Positions 6,962 through 14,453 of a stretch of DNA of 25,723 bases are shown here, in pieces. Position 1 is the first letter of the stretch, and each line of letters begins with the position of its first letter. The notes below the pieces were generated by a model. That model worked only from the letters and a program-made list of their open reading frames with translations. It was not told the origin of the DNA and searched no databases. Location: assembly GCA_964440155.1 (NCBI GenBank), contig CAYTRH010000023.1:1-25723 (forward strand), in the 5' to 3' direction. Source of the stretch: PFJX01 sp964440155 (GTDB taxonomy: Bacteria; Pseudomonadota; Gammaproteobacteria; Burkholderiales; Thiobacillaceae). Made by a program: the position numbers and the translations under genes.

Positions 6962-8890
6962 ATGAGCGACCCGCAAAACGATACCCACCCGGCCGCATCA
7001 CCCAACCCGGCCATTGATCGCCGCGCGCAACTGGCCGCGCTCATCCCCGAGGCGTTTTCCGAAGGCAAGCTCGACGTCGCTGCGCTCAAACGGGCGCTGG
7101 GCGAGCACGCCGTCATCGAAGGCGGCGAACGCTACGCCCTGACCTGGGCGGGCAAGAGCGACGCCTACAGGGTGCTGCAAACGCCGTCCACCGCCACGCT
7201 ACGGCCCGAGCGCGACAAGTCGGTGAACTTCGACACCGCGCAGCACGTATTCATCGAGGGCGAGAACCTGGAAGTGCTCAAGGTCTTGCAGAAGGCGTAT
7301 TTCGGCAAGGTCAAGCTCATCTACATCGACCCGCCCTACAACACCGGCTCCGACAGCTTCATCTACCCCGACCGCTTTCAGGAAAGCAAGGAGGACTATC
7401 TCAAGCGCATCAACGACCTGGCCGACGACGGCACGCTGATGCGCGAGGGCTACTTTCGCAAGAACAGCAGGGAAAACGGCCACTACCACAGCAACTGGCT
7501 GTCCATGATGCTGCCGCGTCTCTACATTGCGCGGAATCTGCTGCGCGAGGACGGAGTGATCTTCGTGTCTTGCGATGACAACGAAGTGCATAACCTGCGC
7601 TGCCTGATGAATGAGGTGTTTGGCGAGGAGAACTTCGTCGCCACCGTCATCTGGCAAAAGGTGTATGCGCCGAAGAACTCGGCCAAGCATTTTTCGGTGG
7701 ACCACGACTACGTGCTCGTCTACGCCCGGCGTGGCGAAGACTGGCGGCCGGCGCTGCTGCCGCGTACGGAGGAAATGGAGGCGCGGTACGACAACCCGGA
7801 CGACGACCCGCGCGGCCCGTGGAAACCGAGCGACCTGTCGGCGCGCAACTATTACGGCGAGGGCACCTATGCCATCGCCTGTCCGTCCGGACGGGCCATC
7901 GATGGGCCGCCGCCCGGAACTTATTGGCGCGTGTCCAAGGACAAATTCTTGCAACTGGATGCCGACAAACGCATCTGGTGGGGCAAGGACGGTAACAACG
8001 TTCCTGCGATTAAGCGTTTCCTGTCCGAGGTCAAACAAGGCCGTGTGCCGCAAACCCTGTGGACTTACGATGAAGTCGGCCACACGCAGGAGGCGAAAAA
8101 GGAACTCGTCGCGCTGGTCGATTTCCCCAACTCGGACGCCGTGTTCGAGACGCCCAAGCCCACCCGGCTGATCCGGCAGATGCTCAAGCTCGGCACCGAC
8201 AGCGAAAACGGCGACCTGGTGGTCGATTTCTTCGGCGGCTCGGCGACGACCCTGCAAGCGGTGCTGGAGCAAAACGCCGAGGACGGCGGTCGGCGGCGCT
8301 GCATCGTGGTGCAATTGCCGGAACCGATCGACGGCGCCAGCGACCAACTGAAGACCATCGCAGACATCGGGCGTGAACGGATCCGCACAGCACTGGCCAA
8401 TCTCGCGGCGAAAGCAGACTTGGCTTCCGGGCCGGCTGAAGGCGTGGGCTTCAAATCCTTCCTCCTCGCCCCCTCCAACTTCAAACAATGGCGCGGCGAC
8501 GGCATCGACACACCGGAGCAACTGGCCGAGCAAATCCAGCTCTTCGCCAAGTCCGAGAAGGACGGCGCGCAGGTCGAGGACATGCTCTACGAGCTGCTGC
8601 TGAAATTCGGCCAGGAGCTGACCACGCCCATCGAAACGCTGGAATTTGCCCTCCCCCCCCCCGGCACCTCTCCCGAAGGGCGAGGGGAGACTACCCGGGT
8701 GTTCGCCATCCATGACCGCAAAATGCTCTTCGTGCTGGAGTCGTTCACCGAGGCCATGATCGTGCCGCTGGTGGCGATGAAGCCGCGCGAGATCATCGCC
8801 ATCGATGGCGTGTTCAACGATTCGGACATGCTCAAGACCAACCTGGACTTGCAGTGCCGGGATGCCGGCATTCGCTTCACCTGTTTTTAG
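6962..8890 (+). CDS. Type III restriction-modification DNA methyltransferase (Mod), system 2
   Basis: A 642-residue beta-class adenine methyltransferase. Motif IV is DPPYNTGSDSF (D123-P-P-Y126), the target-recognition region spans roughly residues 200-400 (with RYDNPDDDPRGPW), and the motif I equivalent is DFFGGSATT (from D422). This order is typical of type III Mod. The start at ATG 6962 follows a CAGGACAG ribosome site and gives the usual N-terminal length; an upstream extension exists but has no family support. Residues about 563-578 (ALPPPGTSPEGRG) come from an inserted palindromic repeat containing a run of ten C. Slippage there would change the frame and remove the last 75 residues. The antitoxin gene follows 10 bases later. 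The protein shares layout and some segments with Mod1 but is clearly a different allele. Confidence 0.95.
   Translation: MSDPQNDTHPAASPNPAIDRRAQLAALIPEAFSEGKLDVAALKRALGEHAVIEGGERYALTWAGKSDAYRVLQTPSTATLRPERDKSVNFDTAQHVFIEGENLEVLKVLQKAYFGKVKLIYIDPPYNTGSDSFIYPDRFQESKEDYLKRINDLADDGTLMREGYFRKNSRENGHYHSNWLSMMLPRLYIARNLLREDGVIFVSCDDNEVHNLRCLMNEVFGEENFVATVIWQKVYAPKNSAKHFSVDHDYVLVYARRGEDWRPALLPRTEEMEARYDNPDDDPRGPWKPSDLSARNYYGEGTYAIACPSGRAIDGPPPGTYWRVSKDKFLQLDADKRIWWGKDGNNVPAIKRFLSEVKQGRVPQTLWTYDEVGHTQEAKKELVALVDFPNSDAVFETPKPTRLIRQMLKLGTDSENGDLVVDFFGGSATTLQAVLEQNAEDGGRRRCIVVQLPEPIDGASDQLKTIADIGRERIRTALANLAAKADLASGPAEGVGFKSFLLAPSNFKQWRGDGIDTPEQLAEQIQLFAKSEKDGAQVEDMLYELLLKFGQELTTPIETLEFALPPPGTSPEGRGETTRVFAIHDRKMLFVLESFTEAMIVPLVAMKPREIIAIDGVFNDSDMLKTNLDLQCRDAGIRFTCF
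8649..8690. repeat. Palindromic repeat with a C10 tract inside mod2
   Basis: The core CCTCTCCCGAAGGGCGAGGGG forms a hairpin like those in mod1 and res1. Immediately before it lies an uninterrupted run of ten C (8653-8662). In the given sequence the frame is open through both. With one extra C the frame meets TGA at 8713-8715; with one C fewer it meets TGA at 8757-8759. Confidence 0.75.
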
Positions 8891-8900
8891 GGAGAACCCC

Positions 8901-9191
8901 ATGAAACCCTCCGTTGCGCTTGACCTGAAACGCAGCGCCGTGCGCGAGGCGGCCCGCCGTTTTCACACGGCCAATCCGCGCGTATTTGGCTCGGTGCTGC
9001 GCGGCGCCGACCAGGATGGCAGCGATCTGGATTTGCTGGTGGACGCGCTGCCCGGCACGACCCTATTTGATCTGGGCGGCTTGCAAGACGAGTTGGAAGG
9101 CTTGCTGGGCGTGCCGGTCGACGTACTGACGCCGGGTGACTTGCCGGCGAAGTTTCGCCAGCAGGTGCTGGCGGAGGCGCAGCCGGTATGA
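8901..9191 (+). CDS. mntA: MntA-type nucleotidyltransferase antitoxin
   Basis: A 96-residue minimal nucleotidyltransferase. The signature FGSVLRGADQDGSDLDLLVD holds Gly30-Ser31 and the metal-binding pair Asp42 and Asp44, as in MNT-domain antitoxins. Known MntA proteins neutralise the partner HepT RNase by adding AMP to a tyrosine next to its active site. The ATG at 8901 follows GGGAG at 8891. The gene ends in an ATGA overlap with hepT (9188-9191), the usual order for the pair. It lies between mod2 and res2, where a type III operon normally has nothing. Active-site residues are intact, so the antitoxin is probably functional. Family assignment is strong; activity here is inferred. Confidence 0.9.
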   Translation: MKPSVALDLKRSAVREAARRFHTANPRVFGSVLRGADQDGSDLDLLVDALPGTTLFDLGGLQDELEGLLGVPVDVLTPGDLPAKFRQQVLAEAQPV

Positions 9192-9526
9192 ACGATAGCC
9201 GTTTGGCCGATTACCTCGATCACATGCGACAGGCTGCCAGCGATGCGTGTGGTTTCGTCGAGGGCTTGAGCAAGGACGATTTCCTTGCCGACAGGCGCAC
9301 ACAGCAGGCGGTGACCATGAGCCTGATCGTGTTGGGTGAGGCGGCCACCAAAGTGATGGATGGCTACGCCGATTTCGCCGATGCGCATGGGGAAGTGCCG
9401 TGGCGCAGCATGCGCGGTATGCGCAACCGTATCGCTCATGGTTATTTCGACATCAATCTGGACGTGGTGTGGGAGACGGTGCAAACCGCGCTGCCTGAGT
9501 TGCTGGAGCGGTTGCGCCCGCTATGA
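9188..9526 (+). CDS. hepT: HepT-like (DUF86) HEPN-domain RNase toxin
   Basis: A 112-residue helical protein with the HEPN signature RNRIAHGY at residues 79-86 (R-x4-H-x-Y). Arg79 and His84 would be the RNase residues, and Tyr86 the tyrosine that MntA partners modify. A conserved VLGEAATKV segment (about residues 48-56) precedes it. It starts in an ATGA overlap with mntA and ends in an ATGA overlap with res2, so Res2 translation is coupled to toxin translation. The key residues are complete, so the toxin is predicted to be active. Whether it serves only to retain the locus or adds an abortive response when the R-M enzyme is disturbed cannot be told from sequence. Confidence 0.9.
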   Translation: MNDSRLADYLDHMRQAASDACGFVEGLSKDDFLADRRTQQAVTMSLIVLGEAATKVMDGYADFADAHGEVPWRSMRGMRNRIAHGYFDINLDVVWETVQTALPELLERLRPL

Positions 9527-12306
9527 AACTGCACTTCGACCCCCATCAGGATTACCAGCTCGAAGCGATCCGCGCCGTGGTGGCCCTGTTCGAGGGACAG
9601 CCGGACGCTTCGCAATCCGCCGTGACGCGGCTTGACGCCCTCTCCAGCCTGGCGTTGTCTGAGACGGGCATTGCCAACCGGCGCGTGATCGATGACGCGC
9701 AATGGCTGGCCAATCTGCGCGCGATACAGAAGGCGCATGGCATCGAGCCCTCGGATGCCTTGGCAACGATGACGCTGGAGGACGGCACGTCCGTGGGTGG
9801 CTTTCCCAACTTCACGGTGGAGATGGAGACGGGCACCGGCAAGACCTATGTCTACCTGCGCACCATTCACGAGTTGGCCAAGATTTACGGCTTCAGGAAG
9901 TTCGTGATCGTGGTGCCGTCGGTGGCCATCCGCGAAGGCGTGCTCAAGAGCCTTCAAATCACCCGCGAGCACTTCCAGACGCTGTACGACTATGAACGCA
10001 TGGAGTTCATGGTGTATGACTCGGGCAAGGTGAACCAGCTTCGCCACTTCGCCCTGTCCGACGCAATACAGATTCTGGTCATCAACATCGACGCCTTCGC
10101 CAAGGATTCGACCGAGGCCAGCGATGACGCGGCGGCTGGCAGGACCAGGAAGAAGTCCAGGGGCAACGTCATCAACCAGGTACGCGAGACGGGCGTGAAA
10201 CCCATCGAGTTCATCCAGTCCACGCACCCCGTCGTCATCCTGGACGAGCCGCAGAACCTGGAAACCGACATTCGCAAGCAGGCCATTGCGCGGCTCAATC
10301 CCTTGTGCACGCTGCGCTACTCGGCCACCCACCGCAACGCCTACAACCTGATCTACTCGCTCGACCCGGTGCGTGCCTATGAACTGGGGCTGGTCAAGCA
10401 GATCGGCGTGGATTCGGTCATCGAGCTCAAGGATGCCAACCAGGCGTTCATCGACGTGGAGGGCTTCAAGACCGGCAAGCGCAGTGTGTCGGCCAAGCTT
10501 TCCATCTGGGTCAACCAGGCCCAGGGACCGACCAAGAAATCGGTGACGGTGAAGAACGGCGATGACCTCTATGCGCTCTCCAATCAGCGGGAAATTTACC
10601 GCAATGGTTTCATCGTCAACGAGATCGACGCAGGCGAGGGTTTCGTCACCTTTGCCAACGATGTGCGCGTGGCTTTTGGCCGCCCGCATGGCGCGCTGAC
10701 CGACGCGATCTTGCGCTTGCAGATCGAGACCACCGTGCGCCGCCATTTCGAGAAGGCGAGAAAGCTGCATCCGTTGGGTATCAAGGTGCTGTCGGTCTTT
10801 TTCATCGACCGCGTGGCGAACTACCGGGTGTATGGCGAGGATGGCACTGCCTCCAAAGGCAAATTCGCGGTGTGGTTCGAGGAAATCTATGCGCAGTACC
10901 AGGCCAGAGAGGAAGTCGCGGGCCTACTGCCCGCTGACGCAACGACGGTGCACAACGGGTATTTCTCGCAAGACAAGCGGGCCGTGTCGCCCTTCGAGAC
11001 GCTGACCGGCAAGACCCATGCCGATGCCGAAGCCAGCACCTTTGAACTCATCATGCGCGACAAGGAGCGCTTGCTGGGGCTGGATGAGCCGCTGGCCTTC
11101 ATCTTCAGCCATTCCGCGCTGCGCGAGGGCTGGGACAACCCCAACGTGTTCCAGATTTGTACGCTGGCCGAATCCAGTTCGGAGATCAAGAAGCGTCAGG
11201 AGATTGGGCGTGGCCTGCGCCTTGCGGTGAACCAGGATGGCGAGCGCGTGCGCGACCCGGCTATCAACCGGTTGACGGTGATTGCCAACGAGAGTTACGA
11301 GGACTTCGCCAACCAGTTGCAGACCGAGATGGTCGAGGCGGGGGTGAGGTTCAAGCGCGAGATGGTGCAAAACGAGCGCGACAAGGTGACGGTGCGCTTG
11401 AGGAAAGGTTTTGAGACCGATCCACAGTTCCTCGCGCTATGGGAACGGATTCGGGCACGCACCCGCTACAGCGTGGCCTACAAGACCGGCGAGCTGATTA
11501 CCAAGGCTGCAAGCCGTATCAAGGCGAAGATGCCAGCCATCGAGCGGCCCAAGGTGGCGTTGACCCGTGCAGAGATTGCCATCGGCACCGACGGTGTGGT
11601 CGGAAAGCAGACCGGGTATCGCACGCAGACGGTGGAAGCCAAATACGTGATGCCGGACTTCGTCGGCCAGGTACAGGCCAAGACGGGGCTGGCCAAGTCC
11701 ACCGTGGCGCGCATCCTCCTGGAGTCCGGTCGCTTGAACGATGCGGTGAACAACCCCCAGGCGTTCATCGACCATGCCGCGGAACTCATCAATGCCGTCA
11801 AGCGCGAATTCCTGGTCTACGGCGACGGCTCGGATGGCAGCGGTGTGAAATACGTGAAGCTGGACGATGCGGTCTACGAGATGCGCCGCTTCGAGCGCGA
11901 CGACTTGATGGAGGTGTTTGCTGCCAACGTCCAGGCGGTGGAGAAGCAGGAAAAGACGCTGTTCTCGCACATCGTCATCGACTCCAATTCAGGGCCGGAG
12001 CGCGCCTTTGCACAAGCGTGCGAAGACAACGAGGACGTGCTGTTCTACATCAAGCTGCCGCGCTGGTTCCAGATCGAAACGCCGGTCGGGCCGTACAACC
12101 CGGATTGGGCCGTGGCCTACCGCAACGACACGACGCTCTACTTCGTGGCTGAAACCAAGAAGACCGGCAACCGCGATCACGTGCGGCTCGACCTGCTGAG
12201 GCCGATTGAAGACCTGCGCATCGAGTGCGGCCAACGGCACTTCAAGAACTTCGAGCAGGTACGGTTCAAGGTGGTTAGAACCCTTGAGGAACTGGTGGTG
12301 AACTGA
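9523..12306 (+). CDS. Type III restriction enzyme Res subunit (helicase-nuclease), system 2
   Basis: A 927-residue helicase-nuclease. Motifs: Walker A ETGTGKTY (102-109), DEPQ box (241-244), RYSATHR (motif III), and motif VI QEIGRGLRLA (559-568). The C-terminal PD-(D/E)XK nuclease reads NPDWAVAYRNDTTLYFVAET and then KK, with D861, E877 and K879. The DEPQ box and N-terminus (MKLHFDPHQDYQLEAI) place it in the more classical type III Res subfamily, unlike Res1 with its DESH box. Its start overlaps the hepT stop (ATGA), so it is the last gene of the mod2-mntA-hepT-res2 operon. No inserted repeat is visible. All catalytic motifs are intact. It would cut DNA after collision or sliding from unmodified Mod2 sites, as known for the family. 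Confidence 0.95.
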   Translation: MKLHFDPHQDYQLEAIRAVVALFEGQPDASQSAVTRLDALSSLALSETGIANRRVIDDAQWLANLRAIQKAHGIEPSDALATMTLEDGTSVGGFPNFTVEMETGTGKTYVYLRTIHELAKIYGFRKFVIVVPSVAIREGVLKSLQITREHFQTLYDYERMEFMVYDSGKVNQLRHFALSDAIQILVINIDAFAKDSTEASDDAAAGRTRKKSRGNVINQVRETGVKPIEFIQSTHPVVILDEPQNLETDIRKQAIARLNPLCTLRYSATHRNAYNLIYSLDPVRAYELGLVKQIGVDSVIELKDANQAFIDVEGFKTGKRSVSAKLSIWVNQAQGPTKKSVTVKNGDDLYALSNQREIYRNGFIVNEIDAGEGFVTFANDVRVAFGRPHGALTDAILRLQIETTVRRHFEKARKLHPLGIKVLSVFFIDRVANYRVYGEDGTASKGKFAVWFEEIYAQYQAREEVAGLLPADATTVHNGYFSQDKRAVSPFETLTGKTHADAEASTFELIMRDKERLLGLDEPLAFIFSHSALREGWDNPNVFQICTLAESSSEIKKRQEIGRGLRLAVNQDGERVRDPAINRLTVIANESYEDFANQLQTEMVEAGVRFKREMVQNERDKVTVRLRKGFETDPQFLALWERIRARTRYSVAYKTGELITKAASRIKAKMPAIERPKVALTRAEIAIGTDGVVGKQTGYRTQTVEAKYVMPDFVGQVQAKTGLAKSTVARILLESGRLNDAVNNPQAFIDHAAELINAVKREFLVYGDGSDGSGVKYVKLDDAVYEMRRFERDDLMEVFAANVQAVEKQEKTLFSHIVIDSNSGPERAFAQACEDNEDVLFYIKLPRWFQIETPVGPYNPDWAVAYRNDTTLYFVAETKKTGNRDHVRLDLLRPIEDLRIECGQRHFKNFEQVRFKVVRTLEELVVN

Positions 12307-12322
12307 TGCTTACCACCTTGAC

Positions 12323-12335
12323 GCCCTTTCAGGGC
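12323..12335 (+). terminator. Weak hairpin after res2
   Basis: GCCCT-TTC-AGGGC forms a 5-base stem 17 bases after the res2 stop, followed by AGTTT. It is in the right place for an operon terminator but the T run is short. The rest of 12307-12420 shows no gene, only the ribosome site of the next gene. Confidence 0.3.
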
Positions 12336-12420
12336 AGTTTGGCGGGGACAAAATGAGCGGTCGATACGACTTGCCTGTGGTGATCCCGTCTCACCAGACA
12401 CAGTGACAGGAAAGCAGGCC

Positions 12421-13245
12421 ATGCATCATCCAACCCACGCACGCAGCGCCGCCGGCTTCGGCTGGGGCGCTCTCATCGGCAGCCTGGGCGGTCTCATCGG
12501 CCTGGGCGGCGCGGAGTTCCGCCTGCCCGTGCTGGTGGGCCGCTTCAGGTTGCCCACGCTGGAGGCGGTCATCCTCAACAAGGCCATGAGCCTGGTGGTG
12601 GTGGCCTTCGCGCTCCTGTTCCGCGGCGGCGCCATTCCGTTCGCCGAGGTCTGGGCGCACGTGGACATCGCCGTCAACCTGCTGGCGGGCAGCCTCATCG
12701 GCGCCTGGTGGGCGGCGGGACACGCCATGCGCTTGTCGCGTCAGATGCTGGACCGGGTGATCCTGGTGCTGCTGGTGATGCTGGCCCTGGTGATCCTGGC
12801 CGAGGCCTGGCTGGGCGGCCATGACGGCGGCGCGCCCCTGGTGGCCGATCCGGCCCTGCGCTGGGCGGCGGGGCTCGCGGCGGGGCTGTTCATCGGCATG
12901 GTGGCCGCGCTCCTGGGCGTGGCCGGCGGTGAACTGCTGATTCCCACCCTGGTGCTGTTGTACGGCTTGGACATCAAGCTGGCCGGCAGCCTGTCGCTGA
13001 TGATCAGCCTGCCGACCATGATCGTCGGCTTCGCCCGCTATCGGGAATCCAACGCCTTCGCCGTGCTCGGCCACGAGCGGCCGCTGCTGATCTGGATGGC
13101 GGTCGGCTCCATCGTCGGTGCCGGCCTAGGCGGTCTGATGCTGGGGTTGATTCCCTCGTCCTGGCTGTTGACCGGACTGGGCATCATCCTGCTGGTGTCC
13201 GCCATCAAGGTGTTCCAGCACACCCGCGAGCAAGCCCCCCATTGA
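12421..13245 (+). CDS. TauE/SafE-family membrane permease
   Basis: A 274-residue membrane protein with about eight hydrophobic segments in two halves. Each half starts with a glycine-rich motif: GSLGGLIGLGGAEFRLPVL near the N-terminus and MVAALLGVAGGELLIPTL in the middle. This twofold pattern marks the TauE/SafE (DUF81) family, whose members move sulfite, sulfoacetate or other small anions out of or into the cell. The ATG at 12421 is chosen over GTG 12403 because AGGAAAG sits six bases before it. It starts a new transcription unit after the R-M operon. The substrate cannot be read from sequence. Confidence 0.9.
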   Translation: MHHPTHARSAAGFGWGALIGSLGGLIGLGGAEFRLPVLVGRFRLPTLEAVILNKAMSLVVVAFALLFRGGAIPFAEVWAHVDIAVNLLAGSLIGAWWAAGHAMRLSRQMLDRVILVLLVMLALVILAEAWLGGHDGGAPLVADPALRWAAGLAAGLFIGMVAALLGVAGGELLIPTLVLLYGLDIKLAGSLSLMISLPTMIVGFARYRESNAFAVLGHERPLLIWMAVGSIVGAGLGGLMLGLIPSSWLLTGLGIILLVSAIKVFQHTREQAPH

Positions 13246-13410
13246 GCGTGGCCGGGTGCCGTGCGGGCGGCTGCCGGCGACGCGTCATGGCGCAGGTGAG
13301 CGCGGGTGCGGTCACTCGCCGGGCCTGCGGCCGAAGGCGAATCCGCAACGCCTGCGCGCTGTATGCCGCCCAGCGCGGCCACCGGGGCGGCGCGACGATC
13401 GGCAATGCAC

Positions 13411-13416
13411 TACACT
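13411..13416 (+). promoter_or_regulatory. Possible -10 box of the riboswitch transcript
   Basis: TACACT sits about seven bases before the first base of the riboswitch fold, where a transcript carrying it should start. No convincing -35 box is visible 17 bases upstream. Bases 13246-13410 otherwise show nothing I can name, apart from a GC-rich inverted repeat (GCCGG 13251, CCGGC 13274) without a T run. Confidence 0.35.
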
Positions 13417-13423
13417 CGCCGCC

Positions 13424-13532
13424 GTCATTGGGGAGTAGCCGCCCTCCAAAGCCGTAGCGCGAGGGGCCTGCGTCAACACACTTGCCTCACGGCATGGCGC
13501 AGGCGGTTCCCGGATCTGGCAAGACCTTTGAC
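13424..13532 (+). promoter_or_regulatory. yybP-ykoY riboswitch (manganese-sensing)
   Basis: Three conserved blocks of this riboswitch are present in order: TTGGGGAGTAGCC (13428-13440), GCGTCAACACACTTG (from 13471), and GGCAAGACCTTTG (13518-13530). Between the first two lies a hairpin (CCCTC 13442, GAGGG 13461). The outer stem can pair GTCA (13424) with TGAC (13529). The family senses Mn2+ and commonly controls manganese exporters; the gene behind it belongs to a family with that role. Recognition is by memory of the conserved blocks. Confidence 0.9.
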
Positions 13533-13591
13533 CATGTCGCCTCCGTTTGGGCCGGGGAGCGCATGGTCAATGGTTCAGCGACCGGCCCCGG
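13528..13591 (+). promoter_or_regulatory. Riboswitch expression platform with two mutually exclusive helices
   Basis: Helix A pairs TTGACCATG (13528-13536) with CATGGTCAA (13562-13570), nine perfect pairs. Helix B pairs CCGGGG (13552-13557) with CCCCGG (13586-13591) and would cover the first bases of the GGAG ribosome site (13590-13593). The arms interleave, so both cannot form as simple hairpins together, and helix A shares bases with the closing stem of the aptamer. This suggests control of translation start. The direction of the switch cannot be settled by eye. Confidence 0.6.
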
Positions 13592-13594
13592 AGC

Positions 13595-14188
13595 ATGATC
13601 TTGGAAGCTTTCCTCGTCTCGACGGGCGTCGTCGCCCTGGCTGAAATCGGCGACAAGACCCAGTTGCTGTCCCTGCTGCTGGCGGCACGCTACCAGCGGC
13701 CCTGGCCGATCATCCTCGGCATCCTCGTCGCCACGCTGCTCAACCACGCACTGGCCGGCGCCGTCGGCGCCTGGCTCGGTGCCTTGCTCGGCCCGGACCT
13801 GCTGCGCTGGATCCTCGGTCTGTCCTTCATCGCCATGGCGGTGTGGATCCTGATCCCGGACAAGCTGGACGAGGTCGATGCGGCGCCGGCCGGATTGCGC
13901 TACGGCGTGTTCGGCGTGACCTTCATCGCCTTCTTCCTCGCCGAGATGGGCGACAAGACGCAGATCGCGACGGTCGCGCTGGCCGCGCGCTTCGACCTGC
14001 TCGCTGCCGTCGTCATCGGCACCACGCTGGGCATGCTGATCGCCAACGTCCCCGCCGTGCTGCTGGGCGATGCGGCGGCCGCCAAGCTGCCGATCCGCAC
14101 CGTGCACGCGGTTGCGGCGCTGATCTTCGCCGCCATTGGGGTCTCCATGCTGGCCGGGGTCGGCGCACAAGCGCTGACCTTGGGTTGA
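13595..14188 (+). CDS. GDT1/TMEM165 (UPF0016) family cation transporter, likely manganese exporter
   Basis: A 197-residue protein with about six membrane helices in two homologous halves. Each half carries the family motif E-x-G-D-K-T: AEIGDKTQ (residues 16-23) and AEMGDKTQ in the second half. Bacterial members such as MneA export Mn2+, and the yybP-ykoY riboswitch directly upstream supports that role. ATG 13595 is given as the start, but GGAG ends only one base before it. TTG 13601 stands seven bases from GGAG and would give MEAFLVSTG, a common family N-terminus. The stop codon lies in the left arm of the palindromic element that follows. Confidence 0.92.
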   Translation: MILEAFLVSTGVVALAEIGDKTQLLSLLLAARYQRPWPIILGILVATLLNHALAGAVGAWLGALLGPDLLRWILGLSFIAMAVWILIPDKLDEVDAAPAGLRYGVFGVTFIAFFLAEMGDKTQIATVALAARFDLLAAVVIGTTLGMLIANVPAVLLGDAAAAKLPIRTVHAVAALIFAAIGVSMLAGVGAQALTLG

Positions 14189-14430
14189 ACCTGAAAACCG
14201 CAGTCGACCGCTGCGTTGCCCTTGTCAGGCCGCGAAGGACGAGGGCGTTTTCCCCTTCGCTCGAGGTCACCCGCTGGGCGAACCCGCTACGCACCCGATT
14301 GCGCGTCTGCCCGGCCGCCTGGCGGCGTTGCGCCTCCTTGCAAGGAGCAACCCGGCGCGTCGTCGCGCCTTGCCAGACGACCCGGCAGACCCACACTCGG
14401 GCGCGTTCAACCGCGGCTTTCAGGTTGAAC
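14184..14430. repeat. About 247-base nested palindromic element between convergent genes
   Basis: Outer arms 14184-14209 and 14405-14430 match at 21 of 26 positions as inverted repeats. Middle arms 14291-14311 and 14384-14404 match at 17 of 21. The centre is CTCCTTGCAAGGAG (14334-14347), a perfect palindrome. Further hairpins are GGCGCG-TCGT-CGCGCC (14354-14369) and GCGAAGG...CCTTCGC (14232-14260). No coding frame of note lies inside. It could be a MITE-like insertion or a structured two-way terminator for the GDT1-family gene and zapD. I do not know the family. Confidence 0.8.
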
Positions 14431-14453
14431 GGCGCGCTGGCGTGGCGGGGGAA

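Noticed and set aside
5609..6988. A long minus-strand open frame antisense to the SAM methyltransferase
   Set aside because: It is rich in Arg, Gln, His and Val in the pattern of antisense translation of a high-GC gene and has no recognisable motif.
8225..8251. Unusual SAM motif in Mod2 (GGSATT in place of AGSGTT)
   Set aside because: Variants with SATT at this place are, from memory, common in active type III Mod proteins, so this is not evidence of inactivation.
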